13,412 bases of DNA from Candidatus Nanopelagicales bacterium. Lineage in GTDB: Bacteria > Actinomycetota > Actinomycetes > S36-B12. The translations under genes and the position numbers were made by a program. Of the stretch, positions 7,486-13,412 are shown piece after piece; position 1 is the first letter of the stretch; every line of letters begins with the position of its first letter. Under the pieces are notes generated by a model. It made no database searches. It had not been told where the DNA came from and was given only the letters and a program-made list of their open reading frames with translations. The stretch lies in the NCBI GenBank assembly GCA_030836325.1, contig JAURQC010000040.1:1-13412 (forward strand), written 5' to 3'.

Positions 7486-7490
7486 CTCCC
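7486..7490 (-). promoter_or_regulatory. Ribosome binding site deciding the ATPase start
   Basis: GGGAG on the minus strand, 6 nt upstream of GTG 7479. The upstream ATGs at 7512 and 7500 are preceded by TTGTTCTTCCAC and ATGTTCTTCCAC, which have no Shine-Dalgarno character. Confidence 0.6.
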
Positions 7491-7576
7491 GACTGTGCAT
7501 GTGGAAGAACAAGCGATGCGAAAGTACGGCGAGACAAGACGGGCCGACAAGCCTTAGCGGACAAGCGTTTCCAAAA

Positions 7577-7595
7577 TGTTATCTCTGACAGAACA
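7577..7595. promoter_or_regulatory. Candidate operator of the importer operon (19-bp inverted repeat)
   Basis: TGTTAT-CTCTGAC-AGAACA: 6-base arms, one mismatch, 7-base spacer, about 100 bp upstream of the ATPase start and outside any convincing gene. It matches the site at 9284-9302 in 15 of 19 positions, including C, T, A and C in the spacer, which the arms alone do not require. It probably binds the XRE-cupin regulator whose gene ends 26 bp away (7621). On the minus strand TAACAT inside the site could be part of a -10 element. Confidence 0.6.
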
Positions 7596-7620
7596 CCTAG
7601 AGGCTCTGCCGGATCGCCGC

Positions 7621-8337
7621 CTAGAAACCGCCTGGGATGTGCGGGCGATCGTCGTGGGAGAAAGCTTGGGGCATACCGTCGGGCTCCTTGTCCAGGACGA
7701 ACCAGATGGCCACCACCTCATCGGAGGTCTCATTCCAGAATCGGTGGGGCACCCGGGATTCGAAGGAGATCGAATCGCCTGGGTGTAACACCGCCTCTTC
7801 GAAGCCGACTTGGACGTTGAGGTGCCCACACACGACCACGCCCCATTCGTGCGACTGGTGGTGAAGGAAATCGGGCAATTCGGATTCCGCGACCCCCGGT
7901 GGGTAGCGAACTTCTAAGAACTCGGTTCCGCGTTGGGTTGTCTTGCCGGTGAGGCGCTCCCAGCGGCGGTTGCCCAGGTTGATCGACGGTCGATCGGCTC
8001 TTCGGAGTACGACGCCGGAGTCCTCCAGTGCGCTGACTTCCGTCGTCAGCGGCACGACGATCGCTGCAGGGCCGGCCGCATCCTCCTGTTCGAGCACAGG
8101 GTCCTCGAACAGACTGTCCATGCTGATGTTCAGATTGCTCACGACGCTGTAGAGAGCTCGAACGCTGAAGGAGGCCAGCCCACGCTCGACGTTCGAAACA
8201 TGGCTCGCGGAGACGCCGATCCTTCTGGCTAGTTCGCGCACGCTGATTCCGGCGGCCTCCCGGGCTATGCGAATGCGTTCGCCGACGACCGTCCACTCAG
8301 AGTCCCCATCAGGGCGCTCTAAAAGTTCCGAGACCAT
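7621..8337 (-). CDS. XRE family transcriptional regulator with C-terminal cupin domain
   Basis: A 238-residue one-component regulator. The helix-turn-helix (HTH_3/XRE) spans about 19-74, with the motif ISVRELARRIGVSASHVSNVE. A linker of about 60 residues leads to a cupin ligand-sensing barrel at about 138-215. Cupin residues seen are His159/His160, His163 and Glu164 (HHQSHEWGVVV), the glycines of LHPGDSISF, and His198 (VPHRFWN). HTH-cupin proteins of this kind (for example PuuR-type) usually repress uptake and catabolic genes until a small ligand binds the cupin. The ATG at 8337 has GAGGTGA just upstream. The gene lies between the bicupin gene and the importer operon, all in the same direction. 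Two matching 19-bp inverted repeats (7577-7595, 9284-9302) are its likely operators. Confidence 0.93.
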   Translation of the reverse strand: MVSELLERPDGDSEWTVVGERIRIAREAAGISVRELARRIGVSASHVSNVERGLASFSVRALYSVVSNLNISMDSLFEDPVLEQEDAAGPAAIVVPLTTEVSALEDSGVVLRRADRPSINLGNRRWERLTGKTTQRGTEFLEVRYPPGVAESELPDFLHHQSHEWGVVVCGHLNVQVGFEEAVLHPGDSISFESRVPHRFWNETSDEVVAIWFVLDKEPDGMPQAFSHDDRPHIPGGF

Positions 8338-8428
8338 GCATCACCTCGAAAACTGAGCGTAACGGACTCCACGGCGCGAGGTAGGCAGACGTCCTAGTCC
8401 GCGCGCGATGTGGCGCCTACAGATTCGG

Positions 8429-9139
8429 CTACGAAGCGGACAAAACCCTTGTCGTGACTACGAAAAACGTGAATTGACTTGTGGTCGTTTCGATGGTTGC
8501 GAAGCCGTTGAGCGGGATGACCAGCGCATTGCCGGGACCGATAACCCAGGACTTCCCGTCCGAGTCCACAACCTGGGTGGAGCCGGAGATGCCGAAGATT
8601 CCGTACTCACCGTCGTGGGCCTCCAATGTCGTCGAGGCGCCGGCACCCAGCCGAACCACCTCCGCGTTGCGCCAGCGATCGCTTAAGTTCTCGCGGACCG
8701 CGATGCTGCCGCTGAGGAGAAGGTTGACGCGAACGGCTGCTGTCTGTTTAGCCGCATGATCGTTCGCACTTTGTACGGTGTCGGTGAGTGAAAGACGAAC
8801 AACGACGACCACCAGATCGTCGGTTCCTGTGTTGGTGACGCCGTGCTCGACAGCGGGGTGGACTGCGATCAAGTCCCCGGGAACAACATCAAATGAATCC
8901 GCGCCGTGCTGGAACAGTCCTTCGCCCGAGGCGACAAAGGCGATTTCTTCAGAAGCAGGGTGTGAGTGCAGGCCCACTTGAGCCCCGGGAGAAAGGCGGA
9001 GTGTTTCGAATGTCTCCCAGGGCCCTTGCATCACGATGCCGGGCGTAAAGCACCGCCAGCGTGCGGCGCCGTTTCCACCGTGCAGGCCGAGGATCGTCGT
9101 CGTTGTGGATGAGTCGCTGACGATGAGAGGTCGTGTCAC
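8429..9139 (-). CDS. Bicupin-like protein (cupin domain-containing)
   Basis: With GTG 9139 as start the protein has 236 residues. The first cupin (about 42-116) carries a metal-site motif: His58, His60 and Glu64/65 (GLHSHPASEEIAF), then PGDLIAVHPAVEHGV with His99. The second half (about 160-230) has the same beta-barrel rhythm (GAGASTTLEAHDGEYGIFG, GPGNALVIPLNGFATI) but few possible ligands (His175, Glu178), so it is probably a degenerate second cupin. The frame is open 38 codons further up, but AGGAGG lies exactly 6 nt before GTG 9139, which settles the start. It is divergent from the SDR gene and upstream of the XRE-cupin gene (91 bp apart). It could be a sugar isomerase/epimerase, a dioxygenase or a ligand-binding accessory protein; no specific function is recognised. 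Confidence 0.82.
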   Translation of the reverse strand: MTRPLIVSDSSTTTTILGLHGGNGAARWRCFTPGIVMQGPWETFETLRLSPGAQVGLHSHPASEEIAFVASGEGLFQHGADSFDVVPGDLIAVHPAVEHGVTNTGTDDLVVVVVRLSLTDTVQSANDHAAKQTAAVRVNLLLSGSIAVRENLSDRWRNAEVVRLGAGASTTLEAHDGEYGIFGISGSTQVVDSDGKSWVIGPGNALVIPLNGFATIETTTSQFTFFVVTTRVLSAS

Positions 9140-9145
9140 TTTCAC

Positions 9146-9151
9146 CCTCCT
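9146..9151 (-). promoter_or_regulatory. Ribosome binding site deciding the bicupin start
   Basis: A perfect AGGAGG on the minus strand, 6 nt upstream of GTG 9139. The longer frame starting at 9253 has no comparable site and would add an Arg/Gly/Cys-rich N-terminus that does not look like part of a cupin. Confidence 0.75.
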
Positions 9152-9283
9152 GCCCCCTGAGCCTTCCAGCCTGCCACGGCAACGCTGGCCCGTACAGGTG
9201 AAATCCGAGGCCGACTGCCCATGAGCCTGGGTTGTGGGGCACCGCCAGTCCAAAGAGGTGAGCGCAACCTTTGTGGTGACAAG

Positions 9284-9302
9284 TGTTCTCTAATACAGAA
9301 CA
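9284..9302. promoter_or_regulatory. Candidate operator of the SDR gene (19-bp perfect-arm inverted repeat)
   Basis: TGTTCT-CTAATAC-AGAACA: 6-base arms perfectly inverted around a 7-base spacer, in the bicupin/SDR divergent region, 82 bp upstream of the preferred SDR start. It is the twin of the site at 7577-7595. A possible plus-strand promoter, TTGTGG (9271-9276) and TACAGA (9294-9299) with 17-bp spacing, would be covered by a protein bound here, which fits repression. Confidence 0.62.
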
Positions 9303-9383
9303 ATGTCGTAGTCTTTCGCATCACACTGACCGGTAGACCATTACTGGATAGCACCAAACAACATGGAAAAGGACGGCGTAGCC

Positions 9384-10190
9384 ATGGCTTCTGATCGACT
9401 TGCAGGTAGAAAAGCGCTCATCACGGGTGGTGCCCAGGGCATGGGCGCCGCGATCGCCAAGGACTGGGCATCGCTAGGCGCGGCAGTGTGTGTTGCCGAC
9501 ATCAATGAGGAAGGCATCAACCAGGTAGTCGAGGAGATCAAGGCTGCAGGTGGTCAGGCCACCCCGTTCCTTCTGGACGTCACCAGCGAGGAGCAGGCCA
9601 AGGCCGCGGTTGCGCACGTGGTTTCAGAGTTCGGCGAGATCAACCTGCTGCTCAACAACGCAGGCGTCAACAAGCCGACCATCTACCCGAAGGACACCAC
9701 CAAGGCGAACTACGACTTCATCATGAACGTGAATGCCTGGGGTGCGTTCAACGTCATGACCGAAACCTCCCGTCAGATGATCGCCCAGGGCAAGCGCGAC
9801 TACGTCTACAAGATCATCAACGTCGGCTCGATCCTTTCCCGAGAGGCGTTCCTTGATGTCATCCCCTACTCGATGTCCAAGCACGCGATCCTCGGCCTTA
9901 TCAAGGGTGGGGCGAAAGCTCTCGTGGACCACAACATCACTGTGAACGGTTACGGCCCGGGAGTTGTGCGCACCGAACTGTGGGAGCAGTTGGACAAGGA
10001 CCTCGTCGAGATCGGCATGTTCGAAAAGCAGGGCGAGTCGATGGACAAGCTCGCCGAGAACATGATCTTGATGAAGCGATACTCCTACCCCGAGGACGTG
10101 CTGGGCACTGCGAGTTTCCTCGCCAGCTCCGACTCGGACTACATGACCGGCCAGTTGATCATGATCGACGGAGGCATGGTCCTGCACTAG
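9384..10190 (+). CDS. SDR family NAD(P)-dependent oxidoreductase (polyol/acetoin dehydrogenase-like)
   Basis: A 268-residue classical short-chain dehydrogenase. Cofactor loop TGGAQGMG (14-21), acidic Asp39 after strand 2 (VADINEE) pointing to NAD+ over NADP+, NNAG (91-94), catalytic Asn115, Ser149, Tyr162 and Lys166 (YSMSK), and the C-terminal MTGQLIMIDGG. The segment GPGVVRTELWEQLDKDL resembles acetoin/butanediol and polyol dehydrogenases. ATG 9384 is preferred because AAAGGAC lies upstream; ATG 9363 is in frame but has no such site. It is divergent from the bicupin gene and shares an operator-like repeat with the importer operon, so it probably oxidises a hydroxyl of the imported compound or its breakdown product. 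The substrate is not determined. Confidence 0.93.
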   Translation: MASDRLAGRKALITGGAQGMGAAIAKDWASLGAAVCVADINEEGINQVVEEIKAAGGQATPFLLDVTSEEQAKAAVAHVVSEFGEINLLLNNAGVNKPTIYPKDTTKANYDFIMNVNAWGAFNVMTETSRQMIAQGKRDYVYKIINVGSILSREAFLDVIPYSMSKHAILGLIKGGAKALVDHNITVNGYGPGVVRTELWEQLDKDLVEIGMFEKQGESMDKLAENMILMKRYSYPEDVLGTASFLASSDSDYMTGQLIMIDGGMVLH

Positions 10191-10250
10191 GCCTTGATTA
10201 CTGGCCTCAGATGATGGCGTGGACCGCCGTCGCCCTGCCAAGATGACGTC

Positions 10251-11102
10251 GTGACTGCAACGACTTTGGATGGCAAGGCGACGGCGGCGGCCGTTAAGGA
10301 GAACTTGGCGGCTCGCGTGGCTGCCCTTGCCGAGCGGGGGATAACTCCTGGTCTTGGCACCGTGCTCGTGGGCGACGACCCGGGCTCGCATGCCTATGTG
10401 GGAGGCAAGCACAAGGACTGCGCCGAGGTCGGCATCGCCTCGATCCGAGTGGATCTTCCCGAGGACACAACGCAGGAGCAACTAGAGGAAGAGATCAACC
10501 GACTCAACGACGATCCGGCAGTTACCGGCTACATCGTCCAACTCCCGCTGCCCAAGCACCTCGACGCGAATCGTGTGCTCGAACTCATGGACCCCGCCAA
10601 GGACGCCGATGGCCTTCACCCGATGAACCTTGGTCGCCTCGTGCTCGGTATCGACGCACCTTTGCCGTGCACGCCGCGCGGCATCGTGGAACTCCTGCGC
10701 GCGTACGACGTCCCGATCAACGGAGCCCACGCGGTCGTGATCGGCCGGGGAGTAACTGTCGGGCGCCCGCTTGGTCTGCTGCTCACGCGTCGCAGCGAGA
10801 ACGCGACAGTCACTCTGTGCCACACCGGAACCAAAGACGTGGATGCCGAGATCGCACGTGCGGACATCGTTGTCGCGGCTGCCGGGGTCCCGGGAATGGT
10901 TACAGCGGCTGCCGTCAAGCCGGGTGCAGCCGTGCTCGACGTCGGGATCACCCGCACTGACGCAGGACTCGTGGGCGACGTCGCCAAGGACGTCGTGGAC
11001 GTCGCCGGCTGGGTCGCCCCTATGCCCGGGGGCACCGGGCCCATGACCCGAGCGATGCTGCTCGCCAACGTGGTGGAGTCGGCCGAGCGCGCTGCGGGCT
11101 AG
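10251..11102 (+). CDS. folD: Bifunctional methylenetetrahydrofolate dehydrogenase / methenyltetrahydrofolate cyclohydrolase
   Basis: A 283-residue FolD, the usual family length. It interconverts 5,10-methylene-, 5,10-methenyl- and 10-formyl-tetrahydrofolate with NADP+ in the cytosol, supplying one-carbon units for purines and formyl-Met. Active-site residues align with the E. coli enzyme: Tyr49 and Lys53 (AYVGGKHK), Gln97 (YIVQLPLP) and Asp120 (DPAKDADG). The nucleotide-binding loop [11 protein letters not shown] (165-175) and the C-terminal [12 protein letters not shown] are present. The start is GTG 10251, since the nearby ATG at 10243 is out of frame and stops at once. It lies 60 bp after the SDR stop and is followed after 13 bp by a DUF3017 gene. 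Confidence 0.97.
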   Translation: MTATTLDGKATAAAVKENLAARVAALAERGITPGLGTVLVGDDPGSHAYVGGKHKDCAEVGIASIRVDLPEDTTQEQLEEEINRLNDDPAVTGYIVQLPLPKHLDANRVLELMDPAKDADGLHPMNLGRLVLGIDAPLPCTPRGIVELLRAYDVPINGAHAVVIGRGVTVGRPLGLLLTRRSENATVTLCHTGTKDVDAEIARADIVVAAAGVPGMVTAAAVKPGAAVLDVGITRTDAGLVGDVAKDVVDVAGWVAPMPGGTGPMTRAMLLANVVESAERAAG

Positions 11103-11115
11103 GTCGATCACCTCA

Positions 11116-11421
11116 ATGTCATCCGCCGATTCGGACAACGTCCGTCACATTCACGCTCCACGTTGGTGGCGTCAGTGGCCGATCATCGTTGTGCTCACCG
11201 GAGTAGGCATCGCGCTGGCTTTGGTTGGGCTCGACTACTTCCGTCGGGGGTCCGTTGTCCTTGCCGGCAGTGTTCTTTTGGCGGCTTTCCTGCGGTTATT
11301 CCTGCCCGAACGCGAAGCCGGACTCCTGGTTGTTCGGTCGCGCAAGGTCGACGTTGCCGTGCTGGGTGTTCTCGGGGCGCTCCTTGCCCTGTTCGCGTTC
11401 TGGGTCCCGCCACCGAGATAA
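11116..11421 (+). CDS. DUF3017-type small membrane protein
   Basis: A 101-residue protein with a polar N-terminus (about 20 residues, WWRQW at its end) and three hydrophobic segments at about 21-41, 46-63 and 77-97, joined by basic loops (FRRG, RSRK). This fits an integral membrane protein with a cytoplasmic basic loop. Size, topology and position between folD and mdh fit the actinobacterial DUF3017 family, whose function is unknown. It begins 13 bp after folD and so is probably in the same transcript. Confidence 0.82.
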   Translation: MSSADSDNVRHIHAPRWWRQWPIIVVLTGVGIALALVGLDYFRRGSVVLAGSVLLAAFLRLFLPEREAGLLVVRSRKVDVAVLGVLGALLALFAFWVPPPR

Positions 11422-11484
11422 GCACGCGCCAGTCGATCTCCCACGAGGTGATGCCCACCGAGCCGGGGTGTGTCAAGGGCAGGT

Positions 11485-11500
11485 ATCTTGACGTCAAGAT
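11485..11500. promoter_or_regulatory. Perfect 16-bp palindrome upstream of mdh
   Basis: ATCTTGACGTCAAGAT reads the same on both strands. It ends 29 bp before the mdh start, in a 108-bp gap between genes. It contains TTGAC, a possible -35 core, and CAAGAT, a possible -10 with TGTCAA 18 bp upstream, so a dimeric regulator bound here would overlap the mdh promoter either way. Which regulator binds is unknown. Confidence 0.6.
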
Positions 11501-11529
11501 TTCTTCCCCCAGATACCGAAGGGTGCGCA

Positions 11530-12486
11530 ATGGCTCGCAGTGGCAAGGTGACGGTGGTCGGGGCCGGTTTCTACGGCTCAACGACTGCGCTTCGACTGGC
11601 TGAATACGACATTTTCGAGACCGTCGTCTTGACCGACGTGGTCGATGGCAAGGCTGAAGGGCTCGCGCTGGACATGAATCAGTCGCGCTGGGTCGAGGGC
11701 TTCGAAACCAAGCTGGTGGGCCAGACCACCGGTCCCAACGGTGAGGGCTACGAGGCGATCGCCGGATCGGAGATCGTGATCATCACCGCCGGCCTGCCGC
11801 GCAAGCCCGGGATGAGCCGCATGGACCTCATCGAGACCAACGCCAAGATCATGCGTCAGGTCGCCGAGAACGTCGCGAAGTACGCACCGGAATGCGTGGT
11901 TATCAACGTGGCCAACCCGCTCGATGAGATGACCGCTCTGGCGCAAATCGTCACCGGCTTCCCGCACAACCGAGTTCTGGGCCAGGCAGGCATGCTCGAC
12001 ACCGCGCGGTTCACGCACTTTGTGGCCGAGGAGCTGGGCGTTCCGGTTGGCTCGGTGAAGACCCTGACCCTCGGTTCGCACGGCGACACCATGGTTCCGG
12101 TCGCCTCGGTCTGCGCGGTCGATGGCAAGCCGCTGACCGAGTTGGTCTCGGCCGAGAAGATTGATGAGCTCGTTGAGCGCACCCGCAATGGTGGTGCGGA
12201 GATCGTGGCACTGCTGAAGACCGGATCGGCGTATTACGCCCCGTCCGCAGCAGCAGCTCGTATGGCCCGTGCAGTGCATGAGGATTCCGGCGCCGTGATG
12301 CCGGTCTGCGCCTGGGTTGATGGCGAGTACGGGCTATCCGGTGCTTACCTCGGTGTCGAGGCCGAGATCGGCAAGGAAGGCATCCGCAAGGTGGTCGAAA
12401 CCCCGATGACCGACGATGAAAAAGCCCTGCTCGCCGAGGCCTACGAGGCCGTCAAGGCTAAGCAGGCCGACGTCAAGGATCTGTGA
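11530..12486 (+). CDS. mdh: Malate dehydrogenase (NAD-dependent, LDH-like type)
   Basis: A 318-residue enzyme of the TCA cycle, malate + NAD+ to oxaloacetate + NADH. Rossmann loop GAGFYGST (11-18) and Asp36 after strand 2 (NAD specificity); substrate arginines Arg91 and Arg97 (LPRKPGMSR), the first being the residue that marks malate rather than lactate dehydrogenases; Asn129 (NVANPLD), Arg160 (LDTAR) with Asp157, and catalytic His184 (GSHGDTMVP). ATG 11530 is chosen over the in-frame ATG at 11470 because GAAGGG lies just before it and the Rossmann strand begins at once. The gene ends 8 bp before icd, and the TGAGG spanning its stop codon supplies the icd ribosome binding site. The palindrome at 11485-11500 suggests its own regulated promoter. 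Confidence 0.97.
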   Translation: MARSGKVTVVGAGFYGSTTALRLAEYDIFETVVLTDVVDGKAEGLALDMNQSRWVEGFETKLVGQTTGPNGEGYEAIAGSEIVIITAGLPRKPGMSRMDLIETNAKIMRQVAENVAKYAPECVVINVANPLDEMTALAQIVTGFPHNRVLGQAGMLDTARFTHFVAEELGVPVGSVKTLTLGSHGDTMVPVASVCAVDGKPLTELVSAEKIDELVERTRNGGAEIVALLKTGSAYYAPSAAAARMARAVHEDSGAVMPVCAWVDGEYGLSGAYLGVEAEIGKEGIRKVVETPMTDDEKALLAEAYEAVKAKQADVKDL

Positions 12487-12494
12487 GGAAACCA

Positions 12495-13292
12495 ATGGCC
12501 AAGATCAAGGTAGAGAACCCCGTCGTCGAACTCGACGGCGATGAGATGACCCGCATTATCTGGCAGTTCATCAAGGACGAGTTGATCCTCAAGTACCTAG
12601 ACGTCGATCTGAAGTACTACGACCTCAGCGTCGAGTACCGCGATGAGACCGACGACCAGGTGACGATCGACGCCGCACACGCTATACAGCAGTACGGCGT
12701 GGGTGTGAAGTGCGCGACCATCACCCCGGATGAGGCACGCGTCGAGGAGTTCGGCCTGAAGAAGATGTGGCGTTCACCGAACGGCACCATCCGCAACATT
12801 CTCGGTGGCGTGATCTTCCGCGAACCCATCATCATCGACAACATCCCGCGTTTGGTTCCCACATGGACCAAGCCGATTATCGTCGGCCGTCACGCCTTTG
12901 GTGATCAGTACCGCGCTACCGACTTCAAGGTTGAGAAGGCCGGCACGCTGACTATGACCTTCACGCCTGAAGACGGCTCCGAACCGATGGAGTTCAACGT
13001 CTTCGACTTCCCGGCCGGCGGTGTCGCTATGGGTATGTACAACCTCGACGAGTCGATCCGGGACTTTGCTCGTGCGTCGTTCCGCTATGGACTCGCTCGG
13101 AACTACCCGGTGTACATGTCCACGAAGAACACGATCCTGAAGGCCTATGACGGTCGCTTCAAGGATCTGTTCGCTGAGGTCTTCGACGCCGAGTTCAAGG
13201 ATGAATTCGAGAGGGCCGGCATCACCTACGAGCACCGCTTGATTGACGACATGGTCGCCGCGGCGCTGAAGTGGGAGGGCGGCTACGTCTGA
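12495..13292 (+). CDS. icd: Isocitrate dehydrogenase (NADP), interrupted by an in-frame TGA
   Basis: The first 265 codons of a dimeric, eukaryote-like NADP-isocitrate dehydrogenase (family length about 400-410; converts isocitrate to 2-oxoglutarate, CO2 and NADPH). The substrate loop SPNGTIRN (94-101), Arg109, [14 protein letters not shown] (131-144) and LIDDMV with metal ligand Asp251 are intact. Translation then meets TGA (13290-13292) at position 266, where the family has Trp ([13 protein letters not shown]). A protein ending here lacks the other two metal Asp residues and the whole NADP site, so it would be inactive. The start is ATG 12495, with TGAGGAAACC before it; a GTG at 12483 overlaps the mdh stop and is less likely. 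The gene is coupled to mdh, 8 bp apart. Confidence 0.9.
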   Translation: MAKIKVENPVVELDGDEMTRIIWQFIKDELILKYLDVDLKYYDLSVEYRDETDDQVTIDAAHAIQQYGVGVKCATITPDEARVEEFGLKKMWRSPNGTIRNILGGVIFREPIIIDNIPRLVPTWTKPIIVGRHAFGDQYRATDFKVEKAGTLTMTFTPEDGSEPMEFNVFDFPAGGVAMGMYNLDESIRDFARASFRYGLARNYPVYMSTKNTILKAYDGRFKDLFAEVFDAEFKDEFERAGITYEHRLIDDMVAAALKWEGGYV

Positions 13293-13412
13293 GCTTGCAA
13301 GAACTACGACGGCGACGTCCAGTCCGACACCGTCGCCCAAGGCTTCGGCTCACTGGGTCTGATGACCTCAGTTCTCATGACCCCGGACGGCAAGACCGTC
13401 GAGGCCGAGGCC
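13293..13412 (+). pseudogene. icd: Continuation of icd after the internal stop, running off the right edge
   Basis: In the same frame as icd, 40 codons are open from the base after TGA to the window end. They spell conserved IDH sequence ([19 protein letters not shown], then a stretch ending in TVEAEA), including Asp274 and Asp278, which match the metal ligands Asp275 and Asp279 of human IDH1. There is no insertion or deletion and no decay; one base (TGA for TGG) breaks the gene. The rest of the gene lies beyond the window. Treated as one unit, icd runs 12495 to beyond 13412. Confidence 0.85.

Noticed and set aside
6721..7557. Plus-strand frame of 278 codons opposite the ABC ATPase
   Set aside because: Shadow of a strongly conserved gene; the product is rich in Gly/Arg/Asp without a fold signature.
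10189..10207. AGGCC-N9-GGCCT as a terminator after the SDR gene
   Set aside because: Only a 5-bp stem with a 9-base loop and no T run; too weak to call.
9624..10481. Long minus-strand frame (285 codons) opposite the SDR and folD genes
   Set aside because: It is the mirror of two well-supported plus-strand genes, crosses the gap between them, and has no family resemblance.
10482..11138. Minus-strand frame of 218 codons opposite folD
   Set aside because: High-GC shadow of folD; low-complexity Asp/Val/His-rich product.
11578..12279. Minus-strand frame of 233 codons opposite mdh
   Set aside because: Shadow of mdh; no recognisable domain.
13290..13292. TGA in icd as selenocysteine or as Trp under an altered genetic code
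   Set aside because: The family has Trp, not Cys or Sec, here. TGA ends mdh, the ATPase and a permease in normal places, and no other gene in the window has an in-frame TGA. Kept only as a remote option.
1..13412. tRNA genes, CRISPR arrays, insertion sequences, riboswitches
   Set aside because: No cloverleaf-like sequence, spaced direct repeats, transposase or known riboswitch core was seen on either strand, within the limits of reading by eye.

Overview
The window looks like a piece of an actinobacterial (Actinomycetota) chromosome. The base composition is moderately high in GC (about 60 % by eye) with GC-rich third codon positions. The substrate-binding lipoprotein has a typical Gram-positive lipobox. 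The order folD - DUF3017 membrane protein - mdh is a known actinobacterial arrangement. No tRNA, rRNA, CRISPR array, insertion sequence or phage gene was seen. I cannot name the genus.

Left part (1-2654): a truncated gene of unknown function leaves the window leftward (1-122, minus). Divergent to it lies a two-gene unit: a small VOC-fold (glyoxalase/dioxygenase-like) protein and a GntR/FCD-type regulator with no bases between them. Three copies of the palindrome TGGATCCA lie in and beside the divergent promoter region and are candidate operators for that regulator. The regulator gene runs head-on into, and overlaps by 14 bp, an M24 (aminopeptidase P/creatinase-fold) gene whose second metal-ligand Asp is replaced by Cys.

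Middle part (1389-10190): an accessory uptake and catabolism cluster. On the minus strand, in transcription order, are a bicupin protein, an XRE-cupin regulator, then a complete CUT2-type (ribose/galactose-like) ABC importer (double ATPase, two permeases, lipoprotein binding protein) followed by the M24 enzyme. A strong hairpin separates the binding-protein gene from the M24 gene. A short-chain dehydrogenase is read divergently from the bicupin gene. Two nearly identical 19-bp inverted repeats (TGTTmT-N7-AGAACA; 15 of 19 positions the same) sit upstream of the importer operon and of the dehydrogenase gene and nowhere else that I could find. They look like the operators of one local regulon, most simply that of the XRE-cupin protein. 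My reading is that the cluster imports a small sugar, polyol or sugar derivative, oxidises a hydroxyl group with the SDR, and may hydrolyse or rearrange an intermediate with the M24 protein. The substrate is not visible from sequence.

Right part (10251-13412): housekeeping one-carbon and TCA genes folD, DUF3017, mdh and icd. A perfect 16-bp palindrome (ATCTTGACGTCAAGAT) lies just upstream of mdh. The icd reading frame is broken by a single TGA exactly where the family has a conserved Trp, and the frame continues, perfectly conserved, to the window end. TGA clearly works as a stop elsewhere in the window. This is therefore a nonsense mutation, a sequence error, or (less likely) readthrough.
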